Below are positions 42,208 to 54,046 of a stretch of 64,000 nucleotides of DNA, piece after piece. The position numbers and the translations under genes were made by a program. Numbering within the stretch: position 1 is the stretch's first letter; each line of letters opens with the position of its first letter. The notes below the pieces were generated by a model. The model was not told the origin of the DNA, made no database searches, and worked only from the letters and a program-made list of their open reading frames with translations. The stretch lies in the NCBI GenBank assembly GCA_030052745.1, contig JANBVO010000048.1:62001-126000 (forward strand). Reading direction: 5' to 3'. This DNA comes from Pleurostoma richardsiae. Taxonomy: Eukaryota; Ascomycota; Sordariomycetes; Calosphaeriales; Pleurostomataceae.

Positions 42208-44210
42208 CTATGCTTTGCCGCTCGTGGCTTCCTTGGCCAATTCCCTCAGCAACCTCAAGTTCAGTGGGAGTTTTGCTAACACTTTCCTTGCTTTGCTGCC
42301 AGGACACTCTCCTGCATGGCCGTGAGCGTTTCCGACGTCCATGGTTGTCTGCTCCACGTCCCTCTTGGCGGAAACGGCTGCACCGCTGAGACACGCATAC
42401 TGGCTCTGGCTGCTCCGCATCTGGCAGATCTCCTGCGTCTTGCAGCTTCCCGTGCAAGCGCTGTAGTCGTACCCGCGCTGCTTCCGCGCATAGTACGCCT
42501 GGAACGCCGCATCGTCCTCCTCGAACAGCACCGACACGTTGTGCCAGAACGCAGGCGTCAGGTCGAGACCCGCCTCTGTGTACGGCGGGTCCAGCAGCGC
42601 GCCGTACGCCTCTTTGACGCTGTAGTACCGCTCCCATACGGGGCCTGTGGACTGGTACTCCGGAGCGGACATGTTGGCCACGTAGACGGTGTAGTCGAGC
42701 ACGGCCCATGTCTCCGGATCGACGTCGTACACGCGGAAGGTCGGGTTGCCGCTCGTGGGCGTCAGCGCCGGCGCGATGTAGTGGACAGCGCGGGCACCGG
42801 CGGCGGTCTGGTCCGTGTAGTTCCGGTAGGACACCTCCCACTGGTCGCGGTGGGTGTGGCCGAAGAAATGCGCCGCGATGGTGGCTTCATACCGCTGCAC
42901 GATCTGGTCAAAATATGCCGAGTAGTCGTACAGCGCGTCCGGGCGGCCAAAGGGGATGTGCCCGATGATGTAGACGCGCTGGTGCGCATTCTCGGCGGCC
43001 TGGAGCTCGCTGACCAGCCAGGCGAACTGCCCGTTGGGGTCCGGGGTCATGGTCGGCGTGTACAGCCACCAGTTCTCTGCCATGTAGAACATGGTATTGA
43101 TGCTGATGATGCGGAGGTTATTAGCATGTTGAACGGCGTACGCTCCGCCGTGGAGGGCTGCGGTCGCCGCACTCCCCGCGCCGATCCAGGGGCTCCAGCT
43201 CGCCGCGAGCGCGCTGTACATATACTGGTTGCTCTCGTTGGCGGGAACGCCAACCAGACCGGTCTGCGGGAAGGAGTTGACCGGAGAGGCCTCGTGGTTG
43301 CCCACCGCACCGTACACCAGATCAAGGCCAGAAGCTGACATGTGCTTGTAAGCAGAGCCGATGTCCGTCACGATCTCGCTGTGGGTGGTCAACCACTCGC
43401 GGCCCTCCACCACATCACCGGTGAAGATTGTGAAGGCTGCGTCCGGTACCGTCTTCTTGATGGCTTCGTACATGCTCAACGACAGGCCAAGAGGCGAGTC
43501 GCAAGCATGGTCACCCCAGGGCCCGGCTGGATAGTCTGTGACACCGGCTGCCAAGTCGGCCGAGTAGGGGTAACAGCAGATCTCCTCGGTGCAGTTTGTG
43601 CTGGCTCCGACTGTGTAGCTCAGGTCGACGTGGATGTCACTGATGTGCACTACCTTCAATGGCGTCTTGCCGCTGGTGGCCGGTCGCTTTCTGCAAGGCT
43701 TCCTCTTGGGGAACGGCACAGTGTAATTCTGCACTGAAGGGACGCTGCAGAGTCCGTAGATTTCGGCACACCAAAGGGTAGATGTCCGGGACGGGATCTC
43801 CATGTTGCGGAGAGAATAGGCCATGCTTGGAGCCTCGAGCTGCATCAGGCCGTCGCAGACATCGTCGGCATATTCCTGTCGAGCGTTTAGATCAAGAAAG
43901 AGCCATCCCACTGCAGTCTCGGCGTACTTGAATGGCCTTGCAGAACCCGATGGCAAGCTGTGCGTAAGCCTCATCGCCGTCATCCGCCACGTCTTGGATG
44001 AGCTTGAGCATTGCCTGAGAAACAATTAATAAGATATCTCTGCAGCCCGAGGTGGCCACCTACCTGGCAGTCGTCACACGTTTGCGCCGTCTCCGCAGCC
44101 TCGAGGACATCTAAGAGCGTCACATTGCTGCTTCGAGGAGCGACACTGGAGAGAGCCCAGCCGGCAGCTCCTAAACCCAACAAGCCCGTCCAGAGAGCCG
44201 TCGCCTTCAT
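42208..44210 (-). CDS. Acid sphingomyelinase-like phosphodiesterase, secreted
   Basis: Exons 44210-44064, 44014-43928 and 43875-42208 encode 633 residues. The signal peptide is MKATALWTGLLGLGAAGWA. A saposin-B-like region follows with cysteines in CDDC, GFCKAI, DDVC and LYGLC-like positions; the first two introns lie inside it. The calcineurin-type metallophosphoesterase core is clear: HISDIHVD, TGDVVEGREW, GAVGNHEASPVN, YIIGHIPFGRPD and FFGHTHRDQWEV supply the metal ligands and active-site histidines. A C-terminal domain with several cysteines (SACTGSCKTQEICQM) closes the protein. The family cleaves sphingomyelin to ceramide and phosphocholine in acidic compartments or outside the cell. Fungal members may act on other phosphodiesters, including phospholipids or nucleotides. 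A TATAAG lies 79-84 bases upstream. Confidence 0.93.
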
Positions 44211-44288
44211 CTTGACGCCAATGTCGGGAATTGGGAAGTCGACATCTCGACATCAGGAGACAGTCGCTGTTGACCTTACGCGTCCACT

Positions 44289-44294
44289 CTTATA
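44289..44294 (-). promoter_or_regulatory. TATA-like element of the sphingomyelinase gene
   Basis: On the minus strand TATAAG lies about 80 bases upstream of the ATG at 44210. Confidence 0.45.
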
Positions 44295-45012
44295 TCCTTA
44301 TCTAGATCTCCGCACGTGGGTGCTAACGATCCATGCACATCCTTGCCGTAGCTCGTCGGCGTTGCGTCGGGCGAGGCCGAGATGGGAATAACCTAAGCAC
44401 GTGGAGAGACGGATCAAGCCCAATTCGTCTACCAGGCCCGGTCTCGTACGAATAGGGCCGCAATCGAGGGCCGGAGCAGAACAGCCAAATTGCTAGTCCA
44501 ATATTCAAGGGGTGAAGTGCGAATCTGCCCATAACTAGTTGCTAAGAGATTTGCGCTTCTGAATCGCCACAAAGGGTATCCTGCCCTTGCATTCTAGCCG
44601 ACTGTTCGAGGGCCATCCCTCGCCCTTCGAGGATTTGCGGTCTGGCGCCTCGATCCACAAGGCAGATTAGGTTCAATCACAACTCGGCACCCATAACATT
44701 GTCCTGTGTGAGTCAAGTCGGGGCACTCTTCACGCCGACTTTGTCTACACTCTCTGCTGGAAGGACGAGTCACCCTGTCGGACTTAGCTGCTCTGAGTTT
44801 CTTCTTTGACGGTCAGCATAAGTGAAGGTTTGAGCAGACCGAAGATGAAGCTGGTCCGGAACACGTATTGGGTCCCCGATCGCTGACCACGACCAGTGAA
44901 AGGACCCTTCTGACCCAGTTGATCCAGGAACTGAGTAGAGTTTACTTCCCGGACCGTTGCAAATCCGACCCAAAACTACCATGAAGTCAAGGCAAAACTT
45001 TCTCAGGCACGT

Positions 45013-45021
45013 CTATATATA
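45013..45021 (+). promoter_or_regulatory. TATA box upstream of the orphan gene
   Basis: CTATATATA occurs about 245 bases before the ATG at 45266. It is followed by a pyrimidine- and CAAG-rich leader of the kind seen in well-expressed fungal genes. The implied 5' leader would be roughly 200 bases. Confidence 0.45.
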
Positions 45022-45265
45022 CCCCCTCGACCTTTGCCAGATTTCGGATTTTCCAAAAAGTTCTCATCCCAAAATCATACTTCTTCTTGCTGCTTGCTCA
45101 TCAGCCAAGCTTGCACACATATCGCAGAGACACTCTGGATTCAGCCAAGACTTCAAGGCTGTCTCTGGTCACTGCTACTGCTATCAACTGCTGCTATAAA
45201 GAAACTAAACTTATCAGCTGCTGACACTCTGGCGCGAGGCTCCATTCCTCTCTACGTCAGACACC

Positions 45266-45940
45266 ATGGCTGTCGGTCACTTCTCGACTCTTAGTCTTGA
45301 GGGTGCTGATCTCATGGGGTCGACAGTCACATCATCTCCTCAGCAGACTGTCAGCTCCCCAGAGAGCGTGCTGGACAGGCTGGATGCATGCTATTCGCAA
45401 CGTGCTGCAGCTCTACAAGGTCACGCTAAGTCCGAGGTCATCTCCAACCCACGGGATGCGCCACACAGACACATGCGACCCGGACCGAGCATTCTCAAAC
45501 GCTCACGTTCCAGGGCTGCGGTAGACAGCCTGGATGAGATTCTCGCCTACTACGGCAGCTCTTCCACTGTCTCAAAACACCCCAGCTTCAATCAGAAAGA
45601 CCTTGGAATCTGCTTGGTCAGCGGAAGAGTCACTATGCCTCATAGCCGAAGCCGGCTTGAGTGGTATGCAGAGACCCGCCTGACCAGGGGAGCCCACAGA
45701 CTTTTTAAAGACGCATATCCTGCAGCCTCTCAAGAAGTCAGCTGCGAGTCTGCAGACGAGTTCATGACCGATGCGGCTGATGACGATGTCCTTGAAGCTC
45801 GTCTGGAAGAAGCGCGGGAGAACAAGGCACAGCTTGAGCAGTTGGGGCAGTATTGCAAGAGGCTGAGGGCTCAGCTCAAGGCTGCTAAGAAGGTACGCAT
45901 GGAGCAGAGTCGCAAGCATATGGGGGCTGGGCTTCGTTGA
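45266..45940 (+). CDS. Unrecognised orphan protein with C-terminal coiled coil, 224 aa
   Basis: A single exon encodes 224 residues that I cannot place in a family. The N-terminal 90 residues are Ser/Pro-rich. A middle segment (AVDSLDEILAYYG, then SFNQKDLGICLVSGRVTMPHSRSRLEWYAE) is the part most likely to be conserved. The C-terminus from about residue 170 is a charged heptad-type helix (DDVLEARLEEARENKAQLEQLG), consistent with a short coiled coil, and ends in a basic tail. There is no signal peptide or membrane span. The clean single frame, good ATG context (ACACCATGG) and upstream TATA support a real gene. It is convergent with the MFS gene of the next cluster. Confidence 0.65.
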   Translation: MAVGHFSTLSLEGADLMGSTVTSSPQQTVSSPESVLDRLDACYSQRAAALQGHAKSEVISNPRDAPHRHMRPGPSILKRSRSRAAVDSLDEILAYYGSSSTVSKHPSFNQKDLGICLVSGRVTMPHSRSRLEWYAETRLTRGAHRLFKDAYPAASQEVSCESADEFMTDAADDDVLEARLEEARENKAQLEQLGQYCKRLRAQLKAAKKVRMEQSRKHMGAGLR

Positions 45941-46766
45941 GATGCATCATTCCTCGACGGCCTGCTCCGCTGTCTTCACGACACAGCCAGCGCGCATCAG
46001 CGTTGAGCCGCACGAAATCATGTGCACGCCTTCGCCCTACTCTGAGAAATCCTGAGAGAGACTGCAAAAAGAAGCTAGAGAAGCAGCGTTTGCTTTGGTC
46101 ACTTTGAGTCAGCTGGTCATCATTACACATGAAAATGCCCAACTTGACTGGAAAGCGAAATTAATATAGAGCTTCTCTGCCTGTTGTTCTGCAGTCTCAG
46201 AACAACCAAAGCTTTGTGCCAGTCGAGTTGAGCATCTAACACGCTCCTCCTGGTTGCAGGCACAACATAATTATCAACAACGGCTTTGGCTCAAGCGACC
46301 TTGAAGCGATTGTTTGGCTGAGTTGGCAGCAACCTGCATCTGCTGGTGGCGAGAAACGAACACTACTGGCATTAGACATAATGGTCGAGTAGGTTGTGTC
46401 TCCCTTGTAGGAGTTCACAAGCCATCAGGCATCACAGGCAGGGTCGTATGTATCCCTAGTCAATTGATGTACTCAGCGCGTACGGTGGCCTCTTTGTTAG
46501 TGACATGATGAGCCCTATGAATCGATGTGACTTGCCTGATAAACCTGCCCCTACAGTTACAGAAATACCACTTAGACTACTGTGATGGTAGTCGTTGAAA
46601 ATTAAAGAGACTCCGGGTCATCTTTAGCATCTATAATAGTACATATCTAGAAGATTACGTATCTATCTATCGTACAGGACGTCCTTGTAGGATTAGCAAG
46701 CCTTATCCATGCGGTTTCCACTGTGTTCCTGTGCAGTTTGCTGTGGCACTTCCGCTCAGTTGGCGG
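45941..46766. other. Intergenic between convergent genes, 826 bases
   Basis: This gap lies between the 3' ends of the orphan gene and the MFS gene. Some short frames occur but none has a motif. Confidence 0.45.
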
Positions 46767-48843
46767 CTAGCTCTCTGAGCCTTCCTCGACCTTGATGCCC
46801 TGAGCATTCGGGGTTGACACTGCAGACTCATCAACATGCGCGTCCTTGCTCTTCCGAATCTTGTTCCAGCCCATGCCCCAAGCAGCACACCAAGCCACGA
46901 CACCAGCCGCTGCCTGTAGATAGAACGTGTGGTCCAAGCTCGTAGAGAACGCTTTCAGGACTCCCGGAAGATCTTGAGGACTGACAAAGCTGCGAAATCT
47001 GGTCGCACCCGCAGCAATGATGAGCTCGGCGTTGGCGTCCGGCACGTGCTCACGCAGCTGTGACTTGAGACTGGTATCGAAGATGGTATTATACAAAGTA
47101 AGAAAGATGGTGGGACCGATGTACTGACACCAGACGGTGAAGGCCATAGCCTGTGACATCTCATCTGGCGAGACGGCTGACTGGATGGCAATAAGGGGCT
47201 GGCAGCTTGTTAGTGGAGGAGCTTGGCGTGGAGACAGCTTGCTTACTATCTGCAGGGCGATGCCACGGCCAAGCCCAGTAATGATTGAATAGCCGACCCA
47301 TTCGCCCGTTGATGTGTTTGGCTGGAATAAGGAGAACAGGCCGCTGCCGATGCACGAGAGCGTGCCACCCACGAGAGCAAAAGGGGTTAGGTAGCCGATC
47401 TTTGTCACTACACCTCGACCATCAGTAACCTGAGAGGTTGGCTGGCTTGATATTGGGAGTCCTTACCTAACCAACCGCCAGTGACTGCTGATGCAAGCTG
47501 GGGCAGGACTATGGCCAACAGATACACCCCGCTCATGATGGCATTGACCCCTTTCACACCTTGGAAATAGAGGGGAAGAAAGTAGGTGGATCCAAACACG
47601 GTTGCCATCATGAAAGCGTAATTCGCGCCGCTCGTCCAGACTGGCCTGCGCCTGATGGTGGAGAACGGGAGGAGAGCGTCGTCGCCCTTGTGATAATTCC
47701 AGAACATCCAGACGATAAAGGTTGCTCCAGCGCCACAGAACAAACCAATGACCTGTGAGGAGTTCCATGCGAATTGGTTACCACCATACTGCAGAGCCAG
47801 AAGAAGCTGTATAATGGCTGGGGCGAGCAGGGTGAAGCCGATCAAGTCGAGGTGTTTATGGAGTTTGGGCAAAACCGATATTGCCCTCTCTTTCGGAAGC
47901 TGGTCGGGGATGCGGAGCAAGATGAGGGGCACTCCCACCAGGGCTCCCAGAGGAAGGTTGATGTAGAAGCCTTTAGCAGTCGTCAGCGTCTTCCTCTTGC
48001 TGGACGGCTAGACCTGAAAGATGCCACTTACACCAGCGCCAAGTGTAGCCCGTTGTAAAGGCGCCTCCAACCAGAGGCCCGCAGATTGTACCCAGCTGGG
48101 CAATTCCCATGAGCATCCCCAGCATCGCTGTCCGTATGTGTCACTAAAGAGTCGAGAGTCTCGTTCATGTGGGACGGCTTACCAGGCCGCTTCTCTAGAG
48201 GCACCGCCGCCGACAGCACAGTGTATGCGCCACTACTGATCCCAGCTGCCCCAACACCAGCAATGGCGCGGCCGACGATCAGCATGCCGGAGGACTGCGC
48301 CGCACCACAGAGAGCAGACCCCAACTCGAATATGGTGAAGAATGCGATGTAACACCACTGCATGGTACACCTAGCATTAGCCTGGATCTCTGAACAAACT
48401 TTGATGGTATAACAACCTTCAAGCTGAAATGATGGAGGATTCTCCCCGACAACGGCCCAAAAACAGCACTGGATACCCATTTAGTATTCGGACATGATGT
48501 CGTATAACGCGCAGAGATGATACCTTCCAAGTTGGTAAGCGCTTCCGTACCAGCCGACATCACGGAGAGAGTGGAACTCGTCGGTAATCTTGGGGACCGC
48601 CTGGTTAAAGACAAGTGTTAGTCTGGCGGAGACCAAAAAGTGCTTCTGCGTGGCGGCGGGACTTACTGTCGAGACAACCGATGTATCTAAGAAAACCAGA
48701 ATAGATGCCAAGGTCAGGCTAAGAATTAAAAACGTGAACCTGATGCCAGTGACGGGCTCGGTATTGTCCGCCTTGGACGGCTTGGTGGTCCGGACCGGGA
48801 AGTCTGCGGAGGGTTCCGTGGAGGGCGTTTGAGAAGTATCCAT
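46767..48843 (-). CDS. MFS transporter, DHA2 type (second in window)
   Basis: The ATG at 48843 gives [15 protein letters not shown]; the frame above starts with GTG. At least six introns interrupt the gene. The order of recognised exon segments is: [12 protein letters not shown] (motif D1) joined to [63 protein letters not shown] with [16 protein letters not shown]; a [23 protein letters not shown] segment; and [19 protein letters not shown]. The last three exons end at 46767. About 14 membrane segments are visible. The arrangement matches DHA2 multidrug pumps such as those in mycotoxin clusters. It is divergent from the Zn2Cys6 gene at 49415, with a palindrome-rich shared promoter. Exact borders of the two short exons near 48350-48540 are approximate. 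Confidence 0.9.
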
Positions 48844-49226
48844 GACCTTTTGTTCACGAAGCTCGCGATCTGAAAGCGAAATCGCCAGCACCTAGAGTGG
48901 TTGTCTTCACGCAAGTTGAATCAACCTAATTGCACCAGGGCTTGAAATCCCAGGTCCGGCATCGAATTGAATGAGGAGACACGTGAATACACGTTGTGAA
49001 TGGGCAATGGATGTTGGGAGAGAAGGGGACATGTCACGCGTATATTCTGTACTCAGTTCAGTCTGGGCCAACGGGTCCGGAAGACAAACGCCCTCCATAT
49101 TTCCGTTCTAAGACCCGGACAGGAATTTCTACACGAGGCGAGAGAACACAGTACAGCGCATTACGGCACCTGCACATAGAGACGTGACCGGCCCGCTAGA
49201 GGCACGGAGCAGGGTCAAAGCATTTT

Positions 49227-49249
49227 CCCGGTGCCGGGCCGGAACCGGG
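49227..49249. promoter_or_regulatory. Imperfect CCGG inverted repeat
   Basis: Arms CCCGGTGCC and GGAACCGGG flank GGGCC with a single mismatch. CGG-type half-sites in inverted orientation are the usual target form of binuclear-cluster regulators. Confidence 0.5.
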
Positions 49250-49267
49250 TTTGGTAATAAAGATCCG

Positions 49268-49281
49268 CCGGCGGCCGCCGG
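49268..49281. promoter_or_regulatory. Perfect 14-bp palindrome CCGGCGGCCGCCGG
   Basis: The sequence equals its own reverse complement and contains CGG and CCG half-sites. It lies 134-147 bases upstream of the regulator ATG, which suits autoregulation or a shared operator. Role inferred. Confidence 0.5.
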
Positions 49282-49414
49282 ACAATGACATAGTGGCGAC
49301 CTGCGCCGCCGCCGGCTCTTCTACTTCACACCTTCAACCGTCGGCAAACACAGTTTGCAAGTTTGAGCTACTGCCGTTAGAATCAACCTGGTCTGCAAAT
49401 GCTTAGCCACGGAC

Positions 49415-51515
49415 ATGGAGGTTGAGCCCGGCGAGACTCCAGCTTCGGCGGCACCGCGGATTCAGAGCCGCAAAGCTTGCACTAATTGCGCCCGCGTCAA
49501 GTGCAAGTGCATCCCGCGAGCGGATGACATACGCTGCGAGAGGTCGGTGGTTTGCCTAGACACCTTTTCCTCCTTAATTTTTTCCTTTGCGTTCTTCTGC
49601 CCTCTCTTCGGTGTTGCCTGAAATGCTCACCTGAAGTTAGATGCCACCGGCTGGGCAAGACTTGTGTGCCTTCGGCCACAGCAAAACCACGAGGCCCAAA
49701 GCGTGGTGCAGCTTCACGGTCAGCGAGACTCGAGGAGAAGCTCGACGGCCTCGTTGCTCTTCTTCAAGCCCGGAAGGTGCCTACAACACCTAATCATGGA
49801 GATCGTGCGAGTAGCTATGAATTGGACGATGGAGCAGATTCACCTTCAACAAGTCAGAGTTTTGTCTCGACTCCGTCCATTGACGAGGGCTATCCTGACG
49901 AGCCGTCACCCCTGCAAGCTGACGAGTCTCTTTCCCGGTTTCGGGAAGAAATGATAGTCAGTCATTCCTCTTCCGGTGGGGCTTTGAGAGATGCGGTGCT
50001 GATCCGGAAGTTGTAGACCTTCACTCCATACGTCTACATCCCAGCGGATATGACATCTCTGCAGGTCCGACAGAGCTATCCATTTTTATGGTTAAACATC
50101 ATGAGCGTTGCATCCAAGTCTGTCAAGGCGCGAAACTCTCTCAGCCTCCAGACAAGGCGCATCATTATCGAGAGGGTCGTTGCTGGAGGCGAAAGGAGCC
50201 TGGACTTACTGTTTGGGATACTCACATTTGTCAACTGGTTAGTTACGAGCCTGCTAGACTCTCGGGGGGCTACTGCTAAACGGTGACTAGGGTGCATCTT
50301 TTCCCAATGGACAAGCAGTTCGCCTCCCTGGCATCACAGCTCGCCGTCTCCTTGATCTGGGACTTGGGCCTTCATATGCCTCCGCCAGAGCACCCTGCTA
50401 GATTTCCTCCTGATTTCAACGCTGCAAAGAGGCCCCAGCAGTCGACTAGGAAGGAACGCACGATCGAAGAGCAACGTGCCGTGCTGGGAGCATTTGTCGT
50501 CACCTCTATGTGCGCCTTCCACTCCGACCGGTCTCTCCCCATGACCCTTGTGCTTTCCAGCTTTCTGACTAGAAGCACAGGCTCTCGCAAACCCTCAAGT
50601 CGGCAGACGGGTTTCGATGGTCGCCCTATCTAGACGAATATCTCGACGACATTTCGCAACAGAGCACCATACCGCAGGACAAGGTTCTTGTGAGACAGGT
50701 GAGAATGCAGCTGATTGTCAACCAGTTCCGCTATTCTTCATGGAGGATAAAAAATATGGAGATTCCGACGGCTTGGGTGGATGTTTTACAGCTGCAACTT
50801 GACGACATCACCAGTGGCATCGAAGGAACCAGCTCGGCATTTGGAGGGGAATGTGAGACCTTTCGACCATCTCTGATCCTTCTTCCTCTGCTATATTATT
50901 ATGGATTGACATTAGACTGACGAGATACCCGCCTCAGCAACACTCCTTGGCTTCTACTACTATACAACACTCATTATACGTGAGTGGATAACGGTTAAGT
51001 CACCTATCCCGAGGCACGAACCAGATTTGAAGCGGTATGAGGTGTATCAACGATGCGTCAGCTCCATCAAGGCATGGCTTGACATCTTCTTCTCGATGCC
51101 CTTGCATACGTACGCGAGCGTGCCCTGCAGCACGTACTGTCAGCTGTGCTACGTAGTGCTCTTTCTGCACCAGATCACTACCAACAGAGATCCTGCTTGG
51201 CATCCAGCTGCAGCCCAAGACGTTGTGGACCCGTTGCACACAGTGGACAGCATAATTCACATCTTTGAGCAAATGAAGGCTGCAGCAGTAACGGGCGCTC
51301 CAGGAGGCGTGGAAGACCAGGCCTTATCCCTCGGCATCAAGAAGTTCCAGGTGCTTAAATCTACTTGGCATAGTGAGATGGTACCCCAGGACGAGGGACA
51401 GAGTGCGGCCCAGGAGTCAGAAATATCTGATGGCTACGAGATGCCATTTCTTGCTGATCCCTTGGGCTCCTTTAGCTTTCATGTGCTACCTAGCATGCTG
51501 GATGACATTACATAG
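49415..51515 (+). CDS. Zn2Cys6 transcription factor, divergent from the MFS pump
   Basis: Six exons (49415-49542, 49641-49956, 50017-50237, 50291-50509, 50581-50852, 50938-51515) all join in frame to 577 residues. The DNA-binding domain is KACTNCARVKCKCIPR, completed across intron 1 by CHRLGKTCVPS, in the less common spacing with an extra cysteine (KCKC). The next block, RLEEKLDGLVALLQA, is the usual dimerisation helix. The middle region (TFTPYVYIPADMTSLQ, YPFLWLNIMSVASKS, ERSLDLLFGILTF and FPMDKQFASLASQLAVSLIWDLGLH) is the fungal regulatory domain of this subfamily. Near the end SADGFRWSPYLDEYLDDIS is also typical. The protein should be nuclear. Its position suggests regulation of the divergent pump and the acyltransferase 0.6 kb downstream. 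Confidence 0.93.
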
Positions 51516-52129
51516 CAGCGAGACATCAGTACGACAAGTGGTGGTGATGCGACAGACACTACAGGCAGATCGATTATCAATTATGGATAATACCAAGGGC
51601 TCTCAAAATGATGGACTTGGACAATATCACTATCAACCCTCTGTCACACTTCATTTGACAGATCGCCGTCGGTGTGGAGTGATCCTTGAGAGAAGTCTCT
51701 ATGCTACTCGGGCCACCCCTCTCCTGTTCGCAAGGGAAACGCCAGCCCTCGCTGATTTCATGCAGATATGCAGGCGACGCGTGACGGTAGATCTCACTCT
51801 TTTTTGTATCGAGAATATGTCGAGTTCTAACGGGACTCACATGACTAGCTGTCGTTTCTAGGTACGACGGTTTCTGTAGCAACTGATTCTTTCACGCCTT
51901 TCGTCTAAGGCAGATATCTCACCAGCAGCCCGATCCGTCTAAGCAAGCCAAGGTTGCTAGATGATCACTCGGCCTCCGAGACAGATCAGGCAGCATGAGA
52001 TTATCCCACAGGCGCTGAGCTTGAAAGACATATGATTCTTCAGTCAACACCAACAGGTTCTACGCTGAGAAGGAAAAAGGATGGTCGCCATGCAAAGGCA
52101 GATGTAGAGTATGTCTTAGCATGTCTGCT
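51516..52129. other. Intergenic between convergent genes
   Basis: This 614-base gap lies between the 3' ends of the regulator and the acyltransferase. Open frames overlapping 51373-51882 are in the wrong frame or lack motifs. Confidence 0.45.
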
Positions 52130-53663
52130 CTAGCCTCTTGGCTGAGCATATTTCAGCAGCATCTCATCCGTCATCAGTCGTGTTTGGCAGCTCTCCTCTA
52201 AGCAAACACACACCTCGATACCTTCATCAGTCGCTTCGCTCTTCGACCCCGCTCGGCTTGGGTATAGGAAGACAAACCCTTCAAACGCCGGACTAGGCCA
52301 CCTCAGCGCCCTGGGCAATCCGAAGCCGAAGTCGTGGTTCTCATATGCCGTCATCCCCTGCCAGCTTGAGGCTCCCAGATCCACGCCCAAGAAAGAGTTG
52401 ACGTTGACCTCAAGCCACCGCTGATCTTTCTGGCCAGCGACCCATCGCAGCAGGCCGGTGAGATATTGAGGCGTGATGGCAGCGATAGACGCTCGAATCG
52501 ACGCCGCGAGAGTTGACAAGTTCTCCGCGGCGATAACATCCCTCACCGCGAGCGGCTCACACCGAGCTGCGGCAGCGCCGACCCCGAGAAAGCGTTCGGG
52601 TAGTGGCGGGTCCCACGCCTTCCTAGTGTCGACCGCATGGACAAGAGTGGCCCGAGACTCCAGATCTGGCTTCAGTAGTTCCAGCTTCGCGCGCGTGATA
52701 CCACTCCACAGGAGAGCCATGACAGCGTCATAAGTCGAGATCCATTGGTCTGCTCTACCGGTCGATGCCTGGCGCTTGAGAGCTTCAAGTTTGCTTTTGG
52801 GAAAGTGCCACATCTGGGGGACCAGGGGCGGCATCTTGAAGCCTGGTGGTGGTGGGGGCATCGGTCCGCCTGCATCCTTGACGACTGGATAGGCATTCTT
52901 GAGCATTTCCATCTGCGCTGGTGTTGGTTCTTCCACGTCCAGCGGTGATCCATATATGTTGAAGCTCTGTTTGGTAGGGACAAACGGCGTTCCCTTTCCA
53001 GCCGCTGCACTGTTCTCCGCCCACGTGGTCAGAAAGCCGTCACAACCGGGCCCGTCAGACAAAGCATGATGGATTGCCAAGCCTATGACGAGGCCACCCC
53101 GGATGAAGTTGAGCTGGAACGCTGCGAGACAAATGCCTCCTTCGTCGTTGGACCCAAGCGGAGAGTGAAGTTGCTTTGCCGTCACGGATTTGGGCAAAAG
53201 CTGATTACCCTCGATCAGACTCGCAGGGAACTAGTCATATTATCAGTACGACAATTCTTTGAGCAGTGTGAAAAGGAAGGGCAGAATCTGTTCTTACATC
53301 TTTTCTCTCGAGCTCCTCGTAGCTGGGAAATTCGCCTTCGTCCGGCATGTGTTTGACATGCAAACTAACTGTCGAGTTTCGTTTCTTAGTTACCCACATG
53401 CGGCCACTGGCTTCGTCCACATCTAGAACGCCGGCGAGAACGGGGAACTGTGATAGAGTGAACTCAAGACCGGCAGTCATGTTCTTCGTGATTGCTTCGG
53501 TGTCTGCCTTGTCCGGCAGGGCAAAAACTTCGGCAATCAAAACGTAGATTTTGGGCATGAAATGACCCATTAGGGATAGGGAGTATCTCTCAATCTCGGG
53601 TCCCGACTCCCATCCTGCTGGATGGACTGGAATCTCCATCGAGCGTTCGTCTTTCATAGCCAT
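52130..53663 (-). CDS. BAHD-type acyltransferase (trichothecene 3-O-acetyltransferase-like)
   Basis: Exon 1 (53663-53298) and exon 2 (53230-52130) encode 488 residues. The start at ATG 53663 gives MAMKDERSMEIPVHP. The catalytic HxxxD is HALSD in LAIHHALSDGPG, and the structural DFGWG motif appears as DFGFG in ENHDFGFGLPRALRW. GLEFTLSQFPVLAGVL near residue 70 is the usual N-domain motif. These features place it in the BAHD/transferase family that uses acyl-CoA to acylate hydroxyl or amine groups. Fungal relatives include enzymes that protect against or decorate toxins. It lies between two Zn2Cys6 genes and close to a DHA2 pump, so acylation plus export is a reasonable joint function. Substrate unknown. 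Confidence 0.92.
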
Positions 53664-54046
53664 CAGGGGCACGTGGTAAGTGTTAAGAACAGAACTGATG
53701 AAATGGTATTGCTGCTAGATGAGCTGGACACAATATGCCTCTCTACAAAGATCAGGAGAGCGGCCGGCTGTTTAATACATTTTGAACGATTATGTCTACG
53801 GCGGACAAGCTCCGGCCTGTTCGTCAGTTTACTGGCAGCTCGATTCGGTAACTCATCTGGCTAGGGGAGATCATTGTGGCGTTTCCGTAGCCGAGCTAAA
53901 ATCTTATACTCTTGGCTGTTGGCTGCAGGAGGTCGACAATAAATATCGGCGGAGCGCGGCGGAAGCAGCGCCTCCCACCTCAAACTCGCTCACATCTGTG
54001 TCCCCGTTTCAGCGTTTGTCGACTGCTTCAACTAGTCACGCCAACC
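53664..54046. promoter_or_regulatory. Shared promoter of acyltransferase and second regulator
   Basis: This 383-base region separates the two divergent start codons. A TATAAG on the minus strand occurs at 53903-53908. No clear CGG palindrome like that of the other divergent promoter is seen. Confidence 0.45.

Larger units (their letters stand above)
44211..45265. other. Intergenic between divergent genes, 1.05 kb
   Basis: This gap contains the promoter of the minus-strand phosphodiesterase and that of the plus-strand orphan gene. I see no coding region. Confidence 0.45.
48844..49414. promoter_or_regulatory. Shared promoter of MFS pump and Zn2Cys6 regulator
   Basis: This 571-base divergent intergenic region has a sharp GC-rich patch at about 49225-49315. 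The patch contains repeated CGG/CCG triplets, the half-sites bound by Zn2Cys6 proteins, in two inverted arrangements listed separately. Confidence 0.6.

Noticed and set aside
42316-43338. 340-codon open frame antisense to the sphingomyelinase-like gene
   Set aside because: Its composition is that of a complementary-strand shadow, and the opposite strand has clear catalytic motifs.
51373-51861. 162-codon plus-strand frame at the end of the regulator gene
   Set aside because: It overlaps the verified last exon in a different frame. The exon in the correct frame ends at 51515.
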